From: Edaphosphingomonas laterariae
GTDB lineage: Bacteria > Pseudomonadota > Alphaproteobacteria > Sphingomonadales > Sphingomonadaceae
DNA length: 64,000 nt
Direction of reading: 5' to 3'
NCBI RefSeq assembly: GCF_900188165.1
Contig: NZ_FZOS01000015.1
Span: 1-64,000, forward strand
Shown: positions 1-9,177 of the stretch, piece after piece
Numbering within the stretch: position 1 is the first letter of the stretch
How the letters are laid out: every line of letters starts with the position of its first letter
Translations under genes and position numbers: made by a program
The notes under the pieces: generated by a model
What the model was told of the DNA's origin: nothing
What the model saw: only the letters and a program-made list of their open reading frames with translations
Database searches by the model: none

Positions 1-177
1 TCCGACACGCCGATCCGCTCGCCCAACGCTGCCTCCCAAAAGCAGCCTTGAATCAATCCAGAGTCACGCCGTCAAGCTTTGTCCACGACGCCTAGTCAAT
101 GTCCGCGATGTCGGCGCATCCTGACAGGCAGGTTTCAGGCAGAAGACATCGACAACGGCCCCGATCCGCCACGCCGC
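1..177. other. Left-edge stretch with no supportable gene
   Basis: This stretch lies downstream of the TetR gene (which reads leftward and stops at 178) and runs to the window edge. Short open frames exist, but none has a convincing ribosome binding site, recognisable product or codon pattern. It may hold the terminator of the TetR gene or the edge of a neighbouring gene outside the window. Confidence 0.4.
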
Positions 178-825
178 CTAGGCGGCAAAGCCGGCGGCGA
201 TGAAATCCAGCACGCGCTCCAGCAGGGCTTCGCGATCACCCGGGTCGCACGCTCCGCCTGACAGGATGGCCAGCCGTTCATAATCCGCATCGCTATTGTG
301 GTGCAGCACACCGAGCGCAAAGTGCAGGCGCCACGCGATCTCGCTTTTCGGCAATTGCGGCATCGCCGCGTGCAGCGCATCGGCGAACCGGCTGAGATGG
401 CCGACATCCTTGCGGATGATGTCGCGCATCTCCGCCGGCCCTTCGCTTCGCGCCCGATTGAGGAAGCGCAGCGCGATCCGGCGCGCCTCGTTCGGCCAGA
501 GGATGGAGGGTTCGATCAGCGCCCGCAGCACCGCCCGAACTTCCGGCTGCGCATCCGTGGTCGCGGCACGCAGCAGCGCGCCACGTTCGCGGTTGAGTTC
601 CGTCGCCCGCGCGCGGAAAATCTCCAGCAGCAACGCGCCCTTCGAGCCATAATGATAATTGATCGCCGCGATATTGGCATCCGCCCGCGCGGTGATGTCG
701 CGCGTCGTCACCGCCTCGAACCCATTGTCGGCGATCAGCTTTTCCGCTGTCAGGAAAAGCCGTTCCTTGACGCCTTCCTGTACACCGCGCCCCTCGCCCG
801 CCTGTTGATGCCCGGAAATGTCCAT
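178..825 (-). CDS. TetR/AcrR family transcriptional regulator
   Basis: The product is a one-domain repressor of about 215 residues. The N-terminal helix-turn-helix is clear: after VKERLFLTAEKLIADNGFEA come TTRDITARADANIAAINYHY and GSKGALL, the usual TetR recognition helix region. The C-terminal half is alpha-helical and ligand-binding, with no family-specific motif I can name. I chose the start at 825 because GGAGG lies four bases upstream; an in-frame ATG at 855 adds ten residues but has a weak ribosome binding site. The gene is divergent from the fatty-acid oxidation pair, with a small dyad between them, so it most likely represses that operon in response to an acyl-CoA or related ligand. 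That role is inferred from position only. Confidence 0.9.
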   Translation of the reverse strand: MDISGHQQAGEGRGVQEGVKERLFLTAEKLIADNGFEAVTTRDITARADANIAAINYHYGSKGALLLEIFRARATELNRERGALLRAATTDAQPEVRAVLRALIEPSILWPNEARRIALRFLNRARSEGPAEMRDIIRKDVGHLSRFADALHAAMPQLPKSEIAWRLHFALGVLHHNSDADYERLAILSGGACDPGDREALLERVLDFIAAGFAA

Positions 826-872
826 CCCGCCTCCATCGCCTTGCCGGTTTGACATGGCAACGCCCGTCGTTC

Positions 873-884
873 AAACACATGTTT
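873..884. promoter_or_regulatory. Inverted repeat in divergent TetR/fad promoter region
   Basis: AAACA-CA-TGTTT is a perfect 5-bp inverted repeat in the roughly 80-base gap between the TetR gene and the fadB-like gene. Its position fits an operator for the neighbouring TetR protein controlling both genes. Short dyads occur by chance, so this is a candidate only. Confidence 0.35.
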
Positions 885-938
885 CATACGATAGTTTGAC
901 TGACAAGCGATAAGCGATTTTCGCGGGAGATGGTGCTG

Positions 939-3023
939 ATGAGTGATATGGTGACGATCGCTGTGAACGGGCGGATCGCTGTCGCCTCGATCGACAATCC
1001 CCCGGTGAACGCCGCCTCGCATGGCGTGCGCGCGGGCCTGGTGGCGGCTATGGACCGGCTCGAACAGGATGACGCGCTGGACGCGCTGGTCCTGATCTGC
1101 GCCGGCAAAAGCTTCGTGTCCGGCGCGGACATCAAGGAATTCGGCAGGCCCCTGCTCGATCCGCAACTGGCCGCGGTGACGACGCGCTTCGAAGGATCGG
1201 CCAAGCCGGTGATCGCCGCCATCCATGGCAAGGCGCTGGGCGGCGGGCTCGAAATCGCGCTGGCCTGCCATTATCGCGTCGCGGCGGCGGGATCGGCGGT
1301 CGGATTACCCGAAGTGAAGCTGGGCATCATTCCCGGTTGCGGCGGCACGCAGCGCCTGCCGCGCCTCACAGGCCTTGCCCCCGCGCTCGCGATGACGACG
1401 GAGGGCAATGAAATGCCGGCCGCCCGCGCGCTGGAACTCGGCCTGCTGGACGAAGTTGCCCAAGGCGATCTGCGCACCGCCGCGATCGTCTTCGCCGAAA
1501 AAGTCGTCAGCGAAAAGCGCGGCATCCGTCGCGTGCGCGATCTGCCGATGCCGCCGAAGGACGATGCCCTGATCGCCGAAACCCGCGCCACGCTTGCGCG
1601 CAAGAAGCGCGGCCACCTCGCCCCCCAGGCCGCCATCGATGCGATCGAGGCGGCTTATGCACTGCCGTTCGATGAGGCGCTGGACAAGGAATATGCGATC
1701 TGCCGCGAACTGCTCGCCGGCCCGCAATCGCGCGCGCTTCGCCATAATTTCGCGTCGGAACGCATCGTCACCAAGATCGCCGGCCTGCCTGCCGGCACCG
1801 GCGAGCGGCCGATCGGCAAGGTCGCCGTGGTCGGCCTCGGCGTGATGGGCACCGGGATCGCTATCGCCTTTGCCAATGCCGGCCTGCCGGTGATCACCAT
1901 CGCACGCAGCGCGGAAAAGCTCGACAAGGGCATGGCGACGATCGCGAAATCCTATGCCGGCCTCGTCAAGCGCGGCACGCTGACGCAGGAGAAGGCAGAC
2001 GCGCGGATCGCGCTGATCACGCCGACCATCGATCTCGGCACGCTCGCCGACGTCGATCTTGTGGTGGAATCCGCCAGCGAGGAACGCGACGCCAAGATCC
2101 GCCTGTTCGCCGAACTGGGCGCGGCGACGCGGCCGGGCACGATCCTCGCCAGCAACACATCCTATATCGACATCGATCTGCTGGCCGATGCCAGCGGCCG
2201 CCCGGCGGATGTGTGCGGCATGCACTTCTTCAATCCGGCCAACGTCATGCGCCTTCTGGAAAATGTGGCGACACAGCGCACCGCGCCCGATGTGATCGCC
2301 ACGATCACCGCCGTCGGCCGCAAGATCGGCAAACTGCCGATCCTGTCCGGCGTATGCGAAGGCTTCATCGTCAACCGCATGCTCGCCAAGCGTTCGCGCG
2401 AAGGCTTCTTCATGCTGGAGGAAGGCGCGAAGCCTGCCCAGATCGACAAGGTGCTGACCGGCTTCGGCTTCCCGATGGGGCCTTACGCACTGGGCGACCT
2501 CGCCGGCATCGACGTCCAATATGCCGCACGGCAGGCGCGCCTCGCCGGGTTCAGCGAGCGCGAGAAGGCGGCGAACTTCGTCGACCAGCTTTATGCGCAG
2601 GGCCGCTATGGCCAGAAAACGGGCGCCGGCTGGTATCGTTATGGCGAGGATCGCAAGCCCCAGCATGATCCAGCGATCGACGCGATGCTGGAAGCCCACG
2701 CCCAGGCGCGCGGCATCGCGCCGCGCGTGATCGAGGATCGCGAGATCCTGGAACGCTGCATCTACGCGATGGTCAACGAAGGCGCGAAGATCCTCGACGA
2801 AGGGATCGCGACGCGGCCCGACGATATCGACGTCGCGATGATCAACGGCCTTGGCTTCCCCGCGATCACCGGCGGTCCCTTGTGGTGGGCCGGCGAAATC
2901 GGGCTGGCCAAGGTGCGCGATGCGATGCTGCGCTATGCCGACATCGCCGGCGCCGAATATTGGACGCCGTCGCCGCTGATCGATCGCCTCGCCGCGTCCG
3001 GCAAGACCTTCTACGACGCCTGA
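939..3023 (+). CDS. 3-hydroxyacyl-CoA dehydrogenase / enoyl-CoA hydratase multifunctional protein (FadB/FadJ-like)
   Basis: This cytoplasmic beta-oxidation enzyme has about 694 residues. The N-terminal part (about 1-180) is an enoyl-CoA hydratase/isomerase domain with the oxyanion-hole stretch SGADIKEFG and the segment [20 protein letters not shown] that carries the catalytic acidic residues. The middle (about 285-465) is the NAD-binding 3-hydroxyacyl-CoA dehydrogenase domain, with the dinucleotide motif [10 protein letters not shown] and the HFFNPA motif. Two C-terminal 3HCDH helical domains follow. It hydrates 2-enoyl-CoA and oxidises the 3-hydroxyacyl-CoA to 3-ketoacyl-CoA. I chose ATG 939 because GGGAG lies nine bases upstream; ATG 930 abuts that site. 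An acyl-CoA dehydrogenase gene follows after 13 bases, so the pair forms an operon. No thiolase gene is nearby. Confidence 0.93.
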   Translation: MSDMVTIAVNGRIAVASIDNPPVNAASHGVRAGLVAAMDRLEQDDALDALVLICAGKSFVSGADIKEFGRPLLDPQLAAVTTRFEGSAKPVIAAIHGKALGGGLEIALACHYRVAAAGSAVGLPEVKLGIIPGCGGTQRLPRLTGLAPALAMTTEGNEMPAARALELGLLDEVAQGDLRTAAIVFAEKVVSEKRGIRRVRDLPMPPKDDALIAETRATLARKKRGHLAPQAAIDAIEAAYALPFDEALDKEYAICRELLAGPQSRALRHNFASERIVTKIAGLPAGTGERPIGKVAVVGLGVMGTGIAIAFANAGLPVITIARSAEKLDKGMATIAKSYAGLVKRGTLTQEKADARIALITPTIDLGTLADVDLVVESASEERDAKIRLFAELGAATRPGTILASNTSYIDIDLLADASGRPADVCGMHFFNPANVMRLLENVATQRTAPDVIATITAVGRKIGKLPILSGVCEGFIVNRMLAKRSREGFFMLEEGAKPAQIDKVLTGFGFPMGPYALGDLAGIDVQYAARQARLAGFSEREKAANFVDQLYAQGRYGQKTGAGWYRYGEDRKPQHDPAIDAMLEAHAQARGIAPRVIEDREILERCIYAMVNEGAKILDEGIATRPDDIDVAMINGLGFPAITGGPLWWAGEIGLAKVRDAMLRYADIAGAEYWTPSPLIDRLAASGKTFYDA

Positions 3024-3036
3024 AAGGAACCGTCCC

Positions 3037-4236
<1,200 letters not shown>

Positions 4237-4242
4237 ACCGGC

Positions 4243-4264
4243 GCCCGCCCGTCTTAGGGCGGGC
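4243..4264. terminator. Hairpin between convergent genes
   Basis: An 8-bp GC-only stem (GCCCGCCC with GGGCGGGC) and a six-base loop sit between the convergent acyl-CoA dehydrogenase and M20 peptidase genes. It probably serves both strands as a terminator, although neither side has a strong T run. Confidence 0.5.
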
Positions 4265-4269
4265 GGCCG

Positions 4270-5793
4270 TCACCAGGACAATTCGGTCATCAGCGCGGCA
4301 TAGGTTTCGATACCGTCCCACAGATTCTGCAGCCGCAGATTTTCGTTGGGGGCGTGCTGGCTGTTGTCGTGGTTGACGATCGGCAGGCCGATCACCGTCG
4401 CCTTCAGCACATCCTGGAACAGATAGATCGGTACGCTGCCGCCCATCATCGGCAGCGCCAGCGCGGGATAGCCATCCACCCGGCCGGCGGCGGCGAGCAC
4501 CGCGCGCGATACCGGCAGGCCCATATCGGTGCGCAGCGCGGGATAGCCAGCTTCCCAGTCCAGCCTGATCAGGCGTGGATGCGCCGCGCGCATGGCGGCA
4601 TCGGGCTCGTCGCGCACGATCGTCCAGCCCTTGCCCGCCACGAAGGCCTCCACCTGCCGGCGAACCTCGTCGGGCGTCTGATCGGGCACGAGCCGAAAAT
4701 CGATCGAGATTTCGGCATCGACGGGAATGGCATTATTGGCGGCCGCCCCCACCCGGCCCGATCGAATGCCGCGCAGGTTGAGCGCGGGGCGCATCGTGCT
4801 TGCGGTCAATCCTTCCGCCCCTTCGCCCGCCCCGATCGCCAGTTCGCGCAGCAGGCCGGGCTCCACCGCAGGCAGCGCGGCGATCGCGGCCTTTTCATCA
4901 CGGGTCAGCGGCCGAACGCGGTCGGCGAAGCCGGGGATCAGGATAGTGCCGTCCTCCCCGCGCATCTGGGCGATCAGGCCGGCCGCGCGCGCCGCCGGGT
5001 TCGGCACCCAATTGCCATAATGGCCGTCATGCACGGGCCGCGCCGGGCCATAGATGGTGGCGTTCAGGCCAAGCGTGCCACGCGCCCCGAAATAGATGGT
5101 GCGGCCGCGCGACTGGTGGGCCGGCCCGTCACCGATCAACCACAGATCGGCGGCGAGCAGCCCGGCATTGTCCTTCAATATCTGCGCGAGATGGGGCGAG
5201 CCGGCTTCCTCCTCGCCTTCCCAGAACAGCTTGATGTTGACGGCAGGCTTGCGCCCCGCGGCCTTCAGCGCGTCGAACGCGGCCAGAAAGGCGATGATCG
5301 ACGCCTTGTCGTCGCTCACGCCCCGGCCGAACAGGCGCCATTCGGGATCGAGCGCGACCTTCGCCTGCCTCCAGTCCACCTCGCCAGCGCCCGCCGATAG
5401 CGGCCCCGATCGCATGACCGGCACAAACGGGTCCGACGCCCATTCGGACGCCGTGACCGGCTGGCCGTCATAATGGGCGTAAAAGACCACGGTGCGCTTG
5501 GCGCCCGGCGTGTCGAGCTGACCGAACACCACTTTCGGCGCGTTCGCTCCGGCGGCCAGCAGGCGGCTGGAAAAGCCACGGGCGCGCAGTTCGCCGACCA
5601 GCCAGTCGGCCGTGCGATCCAGCTCCGCCGGCTGTGCCGCCACCGATGGAATGCGCGCGAGATCGACGAGGCGGCCAAGGATTTCCCGTTCATGGGCACG
5701 CCGATAGGCGCCGACATCGGACTGCTGCGCAGCCGCCGTGCCCCCGATCGCAACGGAAAGCCCCGCCAGCACCGCAACCGCCACCCTGTGCAT
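4270..5793 (-). CDS. M20 family metallopeptidase, secreted
   Basis: This is a zinc-dependent peptidase of the M20/M25/M40 family (dipeptidase or carboxypeptidase-like), about 507 residues. The N terminus has a signal peptide ending near GGTAAAQQ, so it acts in the periplasm or outside the cell. Metal and catalytic motifs are present: the first H-x-D in YAHYDGQP, an Asp in GRGVSDDKAS, the catalytic Glu pair in WEGEEEAGSPH, and a downstream Asp in IGDGPAHQS. The middle holds the family's dimerisation/lid region. I chose ATG 5793, preceded by AGGGGGCGG; a TTG lies directly before it. It is convergent with the acyl-CoA dehydrogenase gene. Substrate is not predictable beyond short peptides. Confidence 0.9.
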   Translation of the reverse strand: MHRVAVAVLAGLSVAIGGTAAAQQSDVGAYRRAHEREILGRLVDLARIPSVAAQPAELDRTADWLVGELRARGFSSRLLAAGANAPKVVFGQLDTPGAKRTVVFYAHYDGQPVTASEWASDPFVPVMRSGPLSAGAGEVDWRQAKVALDPEWRLFGRGVSDDKASIIAFLAAFDALKAAGRKPAVNIKLFWEGEEEAGSPHLAQILKDNAGLLAADLWLIGDGPAHQSRGRTIYFGARGTLGLNATIYGPARPVHDGHYGNWVPNPAARAAGLIAQMRGEDGTILIPGFADRVRPLTRDEKAAIAALPAVEPGLLRELAIGAGEGAEGLTASTMRPALNLRGIRSGRVGAAANNAIPVDAEISIDFRLVPDQTPDEVRRQVEAFVAGKGWTIVRDEPDAAMRAAHPRLIRLDWEAGYPALRTDMGLPVSRAVLAAAGRVDGYPALALPMMGGSVPIYLFQDVLKATVIGLPIVNHDNSQHAPNENLRLQNLWDGIETYAALMTELSW

Positions 5794-5882
5794 CAACCGC
5801 CCCCTGCCCGCATCGCCAAAATCGAAGCGTCGTCGTTCTCAGGGATCAGGCCGCCGATCAAGCCCAGGCGCGATCGTTCCGT

Positions 5883-7493
5883 TCAGCGCACCGCAAATTG
5901 CTCCAGCTTGCCTTCGTCGCGGCCATAGGGATCGTCACGGAACGTGATGCCCTTGGCGGTCGGCGCGACGGTGAAATAGGTCAGGTAGACCGGCACCGCT
6001 TCGGCCAGCATCACCTGCTGCTCGGGATCATCGGTCTCCGCCTCGACATGCTTGCCGAACAGCCACACCGCCAGCCGGGCCGCATCCTCCACCCGGACGC
6101 AGCCGGAACTGAAGCGCCGCTCCTTCTCCCTGAACAGCGCCTTGTCCGGGGTGTCGTGCAGGTAGATGCCGAGATCATTGGGAAACATGAACTTGATGCG
6201 GCCCATCGCGTTGCTCTTGCCCGGCAGCTGGCGCACGCGCACCTCCTGCTGCCCGGCCGCGACCGCCGACCAGTCAATCGCCGTTTCCTGCAATACCGAC
6301 GCCTGCGCCGTCCAGTCGGACAGGGCTTCGTAGCCGAGGCCATCCAGCGTCGCGCCCTGCTCGACGATCTTCGGCGCGATCCGGCGCTGCACCAGATCCT
6401 CCGGCACGTTCCAATAAGGATTGACGACCGCATAGCGCATCATGCCCGCCAGCATCGGCGTCTGCTCGGTCGGCTTGCCGACGATCACGCGCATCGTGTC
6501 CTTCACCGCGCCATCCTCATACATCCATAGCCGCGCGGCGGCGGCATCGACGATGATGTGGCGCTTGCGCGTCGCGGGCAGAACCCGCGCGCGTTCGAGG
6601 TTCAGGCGAATGCGCTCCTCATAATATTGCGGGCTGCGATCGAGCGCGGCGGTGGTGGCATCGCCGACGACGCCATCGGCGCCAAGCCCGTGCGCCGCCT
6701 GGAACGCCTTCACCTTCTGCGCCAGCGCCTTATCGAACGCCTCGCCATCCGTCAGGTCGAGCCGCGCGCGCAGCAGGCGCACCCTTTCCCCGCGCGATCC
6801 GGGTCGCAGCTTGTCGCCCGGCCCGATCGCGATCAGGGGCAGGCCGCCCCAATTCGTCCGATAATCGGCGAGCTTCGCGCGCAATTCGCCGTAAAACGGG
6901 CTCATCCAGCCCATCGCGTCCATATAGGCCGCCAGCGACGGCGCGACCGCGGCTGAGCGCAGGATCGCCACCTCGCTGGCCTTTTCGGGCTGCAATTCGG
7001 CATCGAGATACACCATGTCGACGCGCGGCTTGCTCCGCATGTCCCGCACATAGGCCACGAACGCGCGCGACAGGCGCAATTCCATCCGCGCCACGGCGCT
7101 GGCCGAACCCTCGCGCGCCGCCGCGACATCTTCCCGCAGGCTTTCGGGATCATAGTCGGACGGGTCCAGCCCATCCACGTCGGCGCTTTCCAGATAGTCG
7201 ATCAGGCGGTCGGCCTCGGGGCCGATCACCCCGTCATGCACCCAGATCGGCCAGTAATTGCGCGCGCGGTAAAAGGCCTTGTACTTGCCGCCGACCGACG
7301 ATTTGACGGCGGCAGCCACCTGCGGCCCGGCCGCGATCTGCGCGGAGGCCGGTGCCGGTTGCGCGGCAAACCCAAGCAATAGCGAAATGGCAAGGGCAAG
7401 GCAGCCCCGGTTAAGAGGCTGCCAACTTCTGCCGCGGCGGATGTCACCGCAGCGTTCTTGCCCTTTGGCCTGCCCGTAAGCGGGCCATTTCAA
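5883..7493 (-). CDS. YcbB/LdtD-type murein L,D-transpeptidase
   Basis: The product (about 536 residues) is predicted to form 3-3 cross-links in peptidoglycan in the periplasm. After a hydrophobic signal segment (ALAISLLLGFAAQP) there is an N-terminal scaffold domain, then a PG_binding_1 repeat (RLLRARLDLTDGEAFDKAL to GADGVVGDATTAAL), then the YkuD catalytic domain. The active site is seen as YLHDTPDKALF followed by RRFSSGCVRVED, with the catalytic Cys in SGCV. This order matches YcbB. The start is uncertain: the only start upstream of the signal segment is TTG at 7493 with a weak ribosome binding site. A small lipoprotein gene lies nine bases upstream, so the two may be co-transcribed. Confidence 0.9.
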   Translation of the reverse strand: MKWPAYGQAKGQERCGDIRRGRSWQPLNRGCLALAISLLLGFAAQPAPASAQIAAGPQVAAAVKSSVGGKYKAFYRARNYWPIWVHDGVIGPEADRLIDYLESADVDGLDPSDYDPESLREDVAAAREGSASAVARMELRLSRAFVAYVRDMRSKPRVDMVYLDAELQPEKASEVAILRSAAVAPSLAAYMDAMGWMSPFYGELRAKLADYRTNWGGLPLIAIGPGDKLRPGSRGERVRLLRARLDLTDGEAFDKALAQKVKAFQAAHGLGADGVVGDATTAALDRSPQYYEERIRLNLERARVLPATRKRHIIVDAAAARLWMYEDGAVKDTMRVIVGKPTEQTPMLAGMMRYAVVNPYWNVPEDLVQRRIAPKIVEQGATLDGLGYEALSDWTAQASVLQETAIDWSAVAAGQQEVRVRQLPGKSNAMGRIKFMFPNDLGIYLHDTPDKALFREKERRFSSGCVRVEDAARLAVWLFGKHVEAETDDPEQQVMLAEAVPVYLTYFTVAPTAKGITFRDDPYGRDEGKLEQFAVR

Positions 7494-7501
7494 CGATCCG
7501 A

Positions 7502-7765
7502 TCAGCCGCGTTCTCCCGAACGGGGCGGCGGTGCGGGCGGCGGCGGAGGCGGCGGACAGGGCGGCGCAGTGAAGGCGTGATACACGCCATCCGCCGTATA
7601 ATAGCCGTCGACGATGCCGTCGCCGTCACGGTTCGCAGCCACCGTCCCCGCAATCGCGCCCATGCCCATCGGCGGTGGAGGCGGCGGTGCCGGTTCTTCC
7701 GATTTGGCGCATGCGCCAAGCATCATCAGTCCTGCGATAGGAACTGCCACATATATTCTGTTCAT
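7502..7765 (-). CDS. Small Pro-rich lipoprotein, function unknown
   Basis: This protein has about 87 residues. The N terminus is a lipoprotein signal: MNRIYVAVPIAGLMMLGAC with LGAC as the lipobox, so the mature protein begins at Cys and is lipid-anchored. Runs of Pro (six before MGMGAI, more near the C terminus) flank a short central stretch with GTVAANRDGDGIVDGYY, which resembles an EF-hand-like calcium loop (DGDGIVDG). I chose ATG 7765 because GGGGAGA lies five bases upstream. It is just upstream of the YcbB-type transpeptidase gene and may work with it at the envelope. I do not recognise a named family. Confidence 0.75.
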   Translation of the reverse strand: MNRIYVAVPIAGLMMLGACAKSEEPAPPPPPPMGMGAIAGTVAANRDGDGIVDGYYTADGVYHAFTAPPCPPPPPPPAPPPRSGERG

Positions 7766-7926
7766 ACGGGTCTCCCCGGTGGACGAAGCGCCCAAACGCC
7801 GCGCTTCATTACGCCGAACGATGCTTGGTTAAGCTTGTTCCGCGCCGGGAACGGCCAGTGTGCCACGCTTCACCTGAAAACAGGGCAAAGCGCGGCAACA
7901 TGCCGATGATGCAAGGCTTTCGCGCC

Positions 7927-8529
7927 TCAGCTTTTCCCGGCGTAGATCAGGCTGCCCGGCGGCAGACGACCCATCGCCGTGGCAAGATCCTGGCGCGATA
8001 CGGCGAGACAGCCGAGGCTGCGGCCGATCCGCCCCTGCCCCGTCGCGATCGCCGGGCTGACATAGCTGGCCGAATGCAGCACGATCGCGCGCGCCTCCGC
8101 CTCGTCATTCTCCGGGTCCAGCCCGATCAACCGGCGCGACCGGCCGTGCTGGCCGACATATTCGCTGGCGGTCAGATAAGCGCCCTGCGACGTGGCGTTC
8201 GATCCCGGCACGTTGGAAAAGCGTTGCAACCAGCCGGTGTGGCCAGGGTCCGAACCCTTGCCATGGGCCACCAGCATGCTGTTGGTCATGCCGTTGCGCA
8301 GGTCGATAATGTGGAAACGCTCTGCTTCCGAACCGGCCCCGAAATCGGCAATGCCGATCACGTCGCGATTGGCGATCACCGCGCGGTGCTGGTTGAGCGC
8401 ATTCTTGGCGCGTTCCAGTAGCGAGAGGTTGAGCGGCATGGCCGCCTTGGCGACCGTGGTGGGAATGGTGGCGGCAAGCGTCGCCAGCGCCGCGCCGGCG
8501 CGTATGAAATTCCGACGATTTACGTTCAT
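7927..8529 (-). CDS. Murein L,D-transpeptidase catalytic domain family protein (YkuD_2)
   Basis: This is an exported protein of 200 residues. The N terminus NVNRRNFIRAGAALATLAA looks like a Tat signal. The mature part matches the YkuD_2 family (L,D-transpeptidase catalytic domain 2): FHIIDLRNGMTNSMLVAHGK, FSNVPGSNATSQGAYLTA and IVLHSASYVSPAIA, then the catalytic Cys segment GRSLGCLAVS near the C terminus. Unlike the YcbB-type protein downstream it has no peptidoglycan-binding repeat. Its activity is not established for most members, and it could act on peptidoglycan or be regulatory. It is transcribed leftward alone, with a perfect palindrome about 80 bases upstream of its start. Confidence 0.85.
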   Translation of the reverse strand: MNVNRRNFIRAGAALATLAATIPTTVAKAAMPLNLSLLERAKNALNQHRAVIANRDVIGIADFGAGSEAERFHIIDLRNGMTNSMLVAHGKGSDPGHTGWLQRFSNVPGSNATSQGAYLTASEYVGQHGRSRRLIGLDPENDEAEARAIVLHSASYVSPAIATGQGRIGRSLGCLAVSRQDLATAMGRLPPGSLIYAGKS

Positions 8530-8610
8530 CTCGATCCCGAATGCGACCCGCGCACGCCTCTCAGCGGGCGCGTCGTCGGGATTCTGGGTTACCCTGTTGG
8601 GGGCGAATTA

Positions 8611-8630
8611 ACGATACAATGGTGTATCGT
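8611..8630. promoter_or_regulatory. Perfect 8-4-8 inverted repeat upstream of the YkuD_2 gene
   Basis: ACGATACA-ATGG-TGTATCGT is a perfect dyad in an AT-richer patch, about 80 bases before the YkuD_2 start and after the zinc-ribbon gene. There is no T run on either side, so it looks more like an operator than a terminator. The binding protein is unknown. Confidence 0.45.
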
Positions 8631-8751
8631 AGATGAACGGCCGGTATGCCAGATTAACGCGCACGCCGCCAGATGCAGCACGGCGCCACCGGCCCGCGCT
8701 GTGCATCCGCAACGCAATCGGCGCCGGCCACGCGGGCCGGCAGCCACATCG

Positions 8752-8949
8752 TCAAACCCATTCAGTCAGTTCGGGAAGCTTGGCATTCTGCAACGGCAGC
8801 GCCGTACCGCAAAATGCGCATTCCGCGCTGTTCCGGCCAACGAACCAATGCATTTTGCCGCAGCCGGGACAGTGGTTCACTTCGTTCGCGCGATAGACGA
8901 GGCGATAACCGACGCAATCCAGTTCGGTCCGAGAGAAATGCTTGCTCAT
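8752..8949 (-). CDS. Small zinc-ribbon protein
   Basis: This 65-residue protein carries two Cys pairs, CPGCGK and CAFCG, separated by 14 residues (MHWFVGRNSAE between them), a rubredoxin-like/zinc-ribbon knuckle pattern. Nothing else is recognisable: the N terminus is MSKHFSRTELDCVGY and the C terminus ends LPELTEWV. I chose ATG 8949 because GGAGAACGTC precedes it directly, whereas a longer frame upstream has no such site. It is a single gene between the YkuD_2 gene and the divergent DUF885 gene. A metal-binding role is likely, perhaps in RNA, DNA or protein contacts; the function is unknown. Confidence 0.75.
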   Translation of the reverse strand: MSKHFSRTELDCVGYRLVYRANEVNHCPGCGKMHWFVGRNSAECAFCGTALPLQNAKLPELTEWV

Positions 8950-9177
8950 GGACGTTCTCCGATGGGTGCCGCTTGGTTTTGCTCCCCCTCTTGAGCTGAA
9001 ACCGCGACGCTGCGGAACGGCTCGTCGCCGATATAACACGGATAACCGACGGAACCGAACATGTTGGCGTCACGCGATCGCTTGGCGATGGCCTGTGGCG
9101 GATGCGCCACGCTCGCTGGAATGGACAGAACAGCCGTCGCCAATTAGCCAACAGTCATCACGAATGAGGAAAAATTG

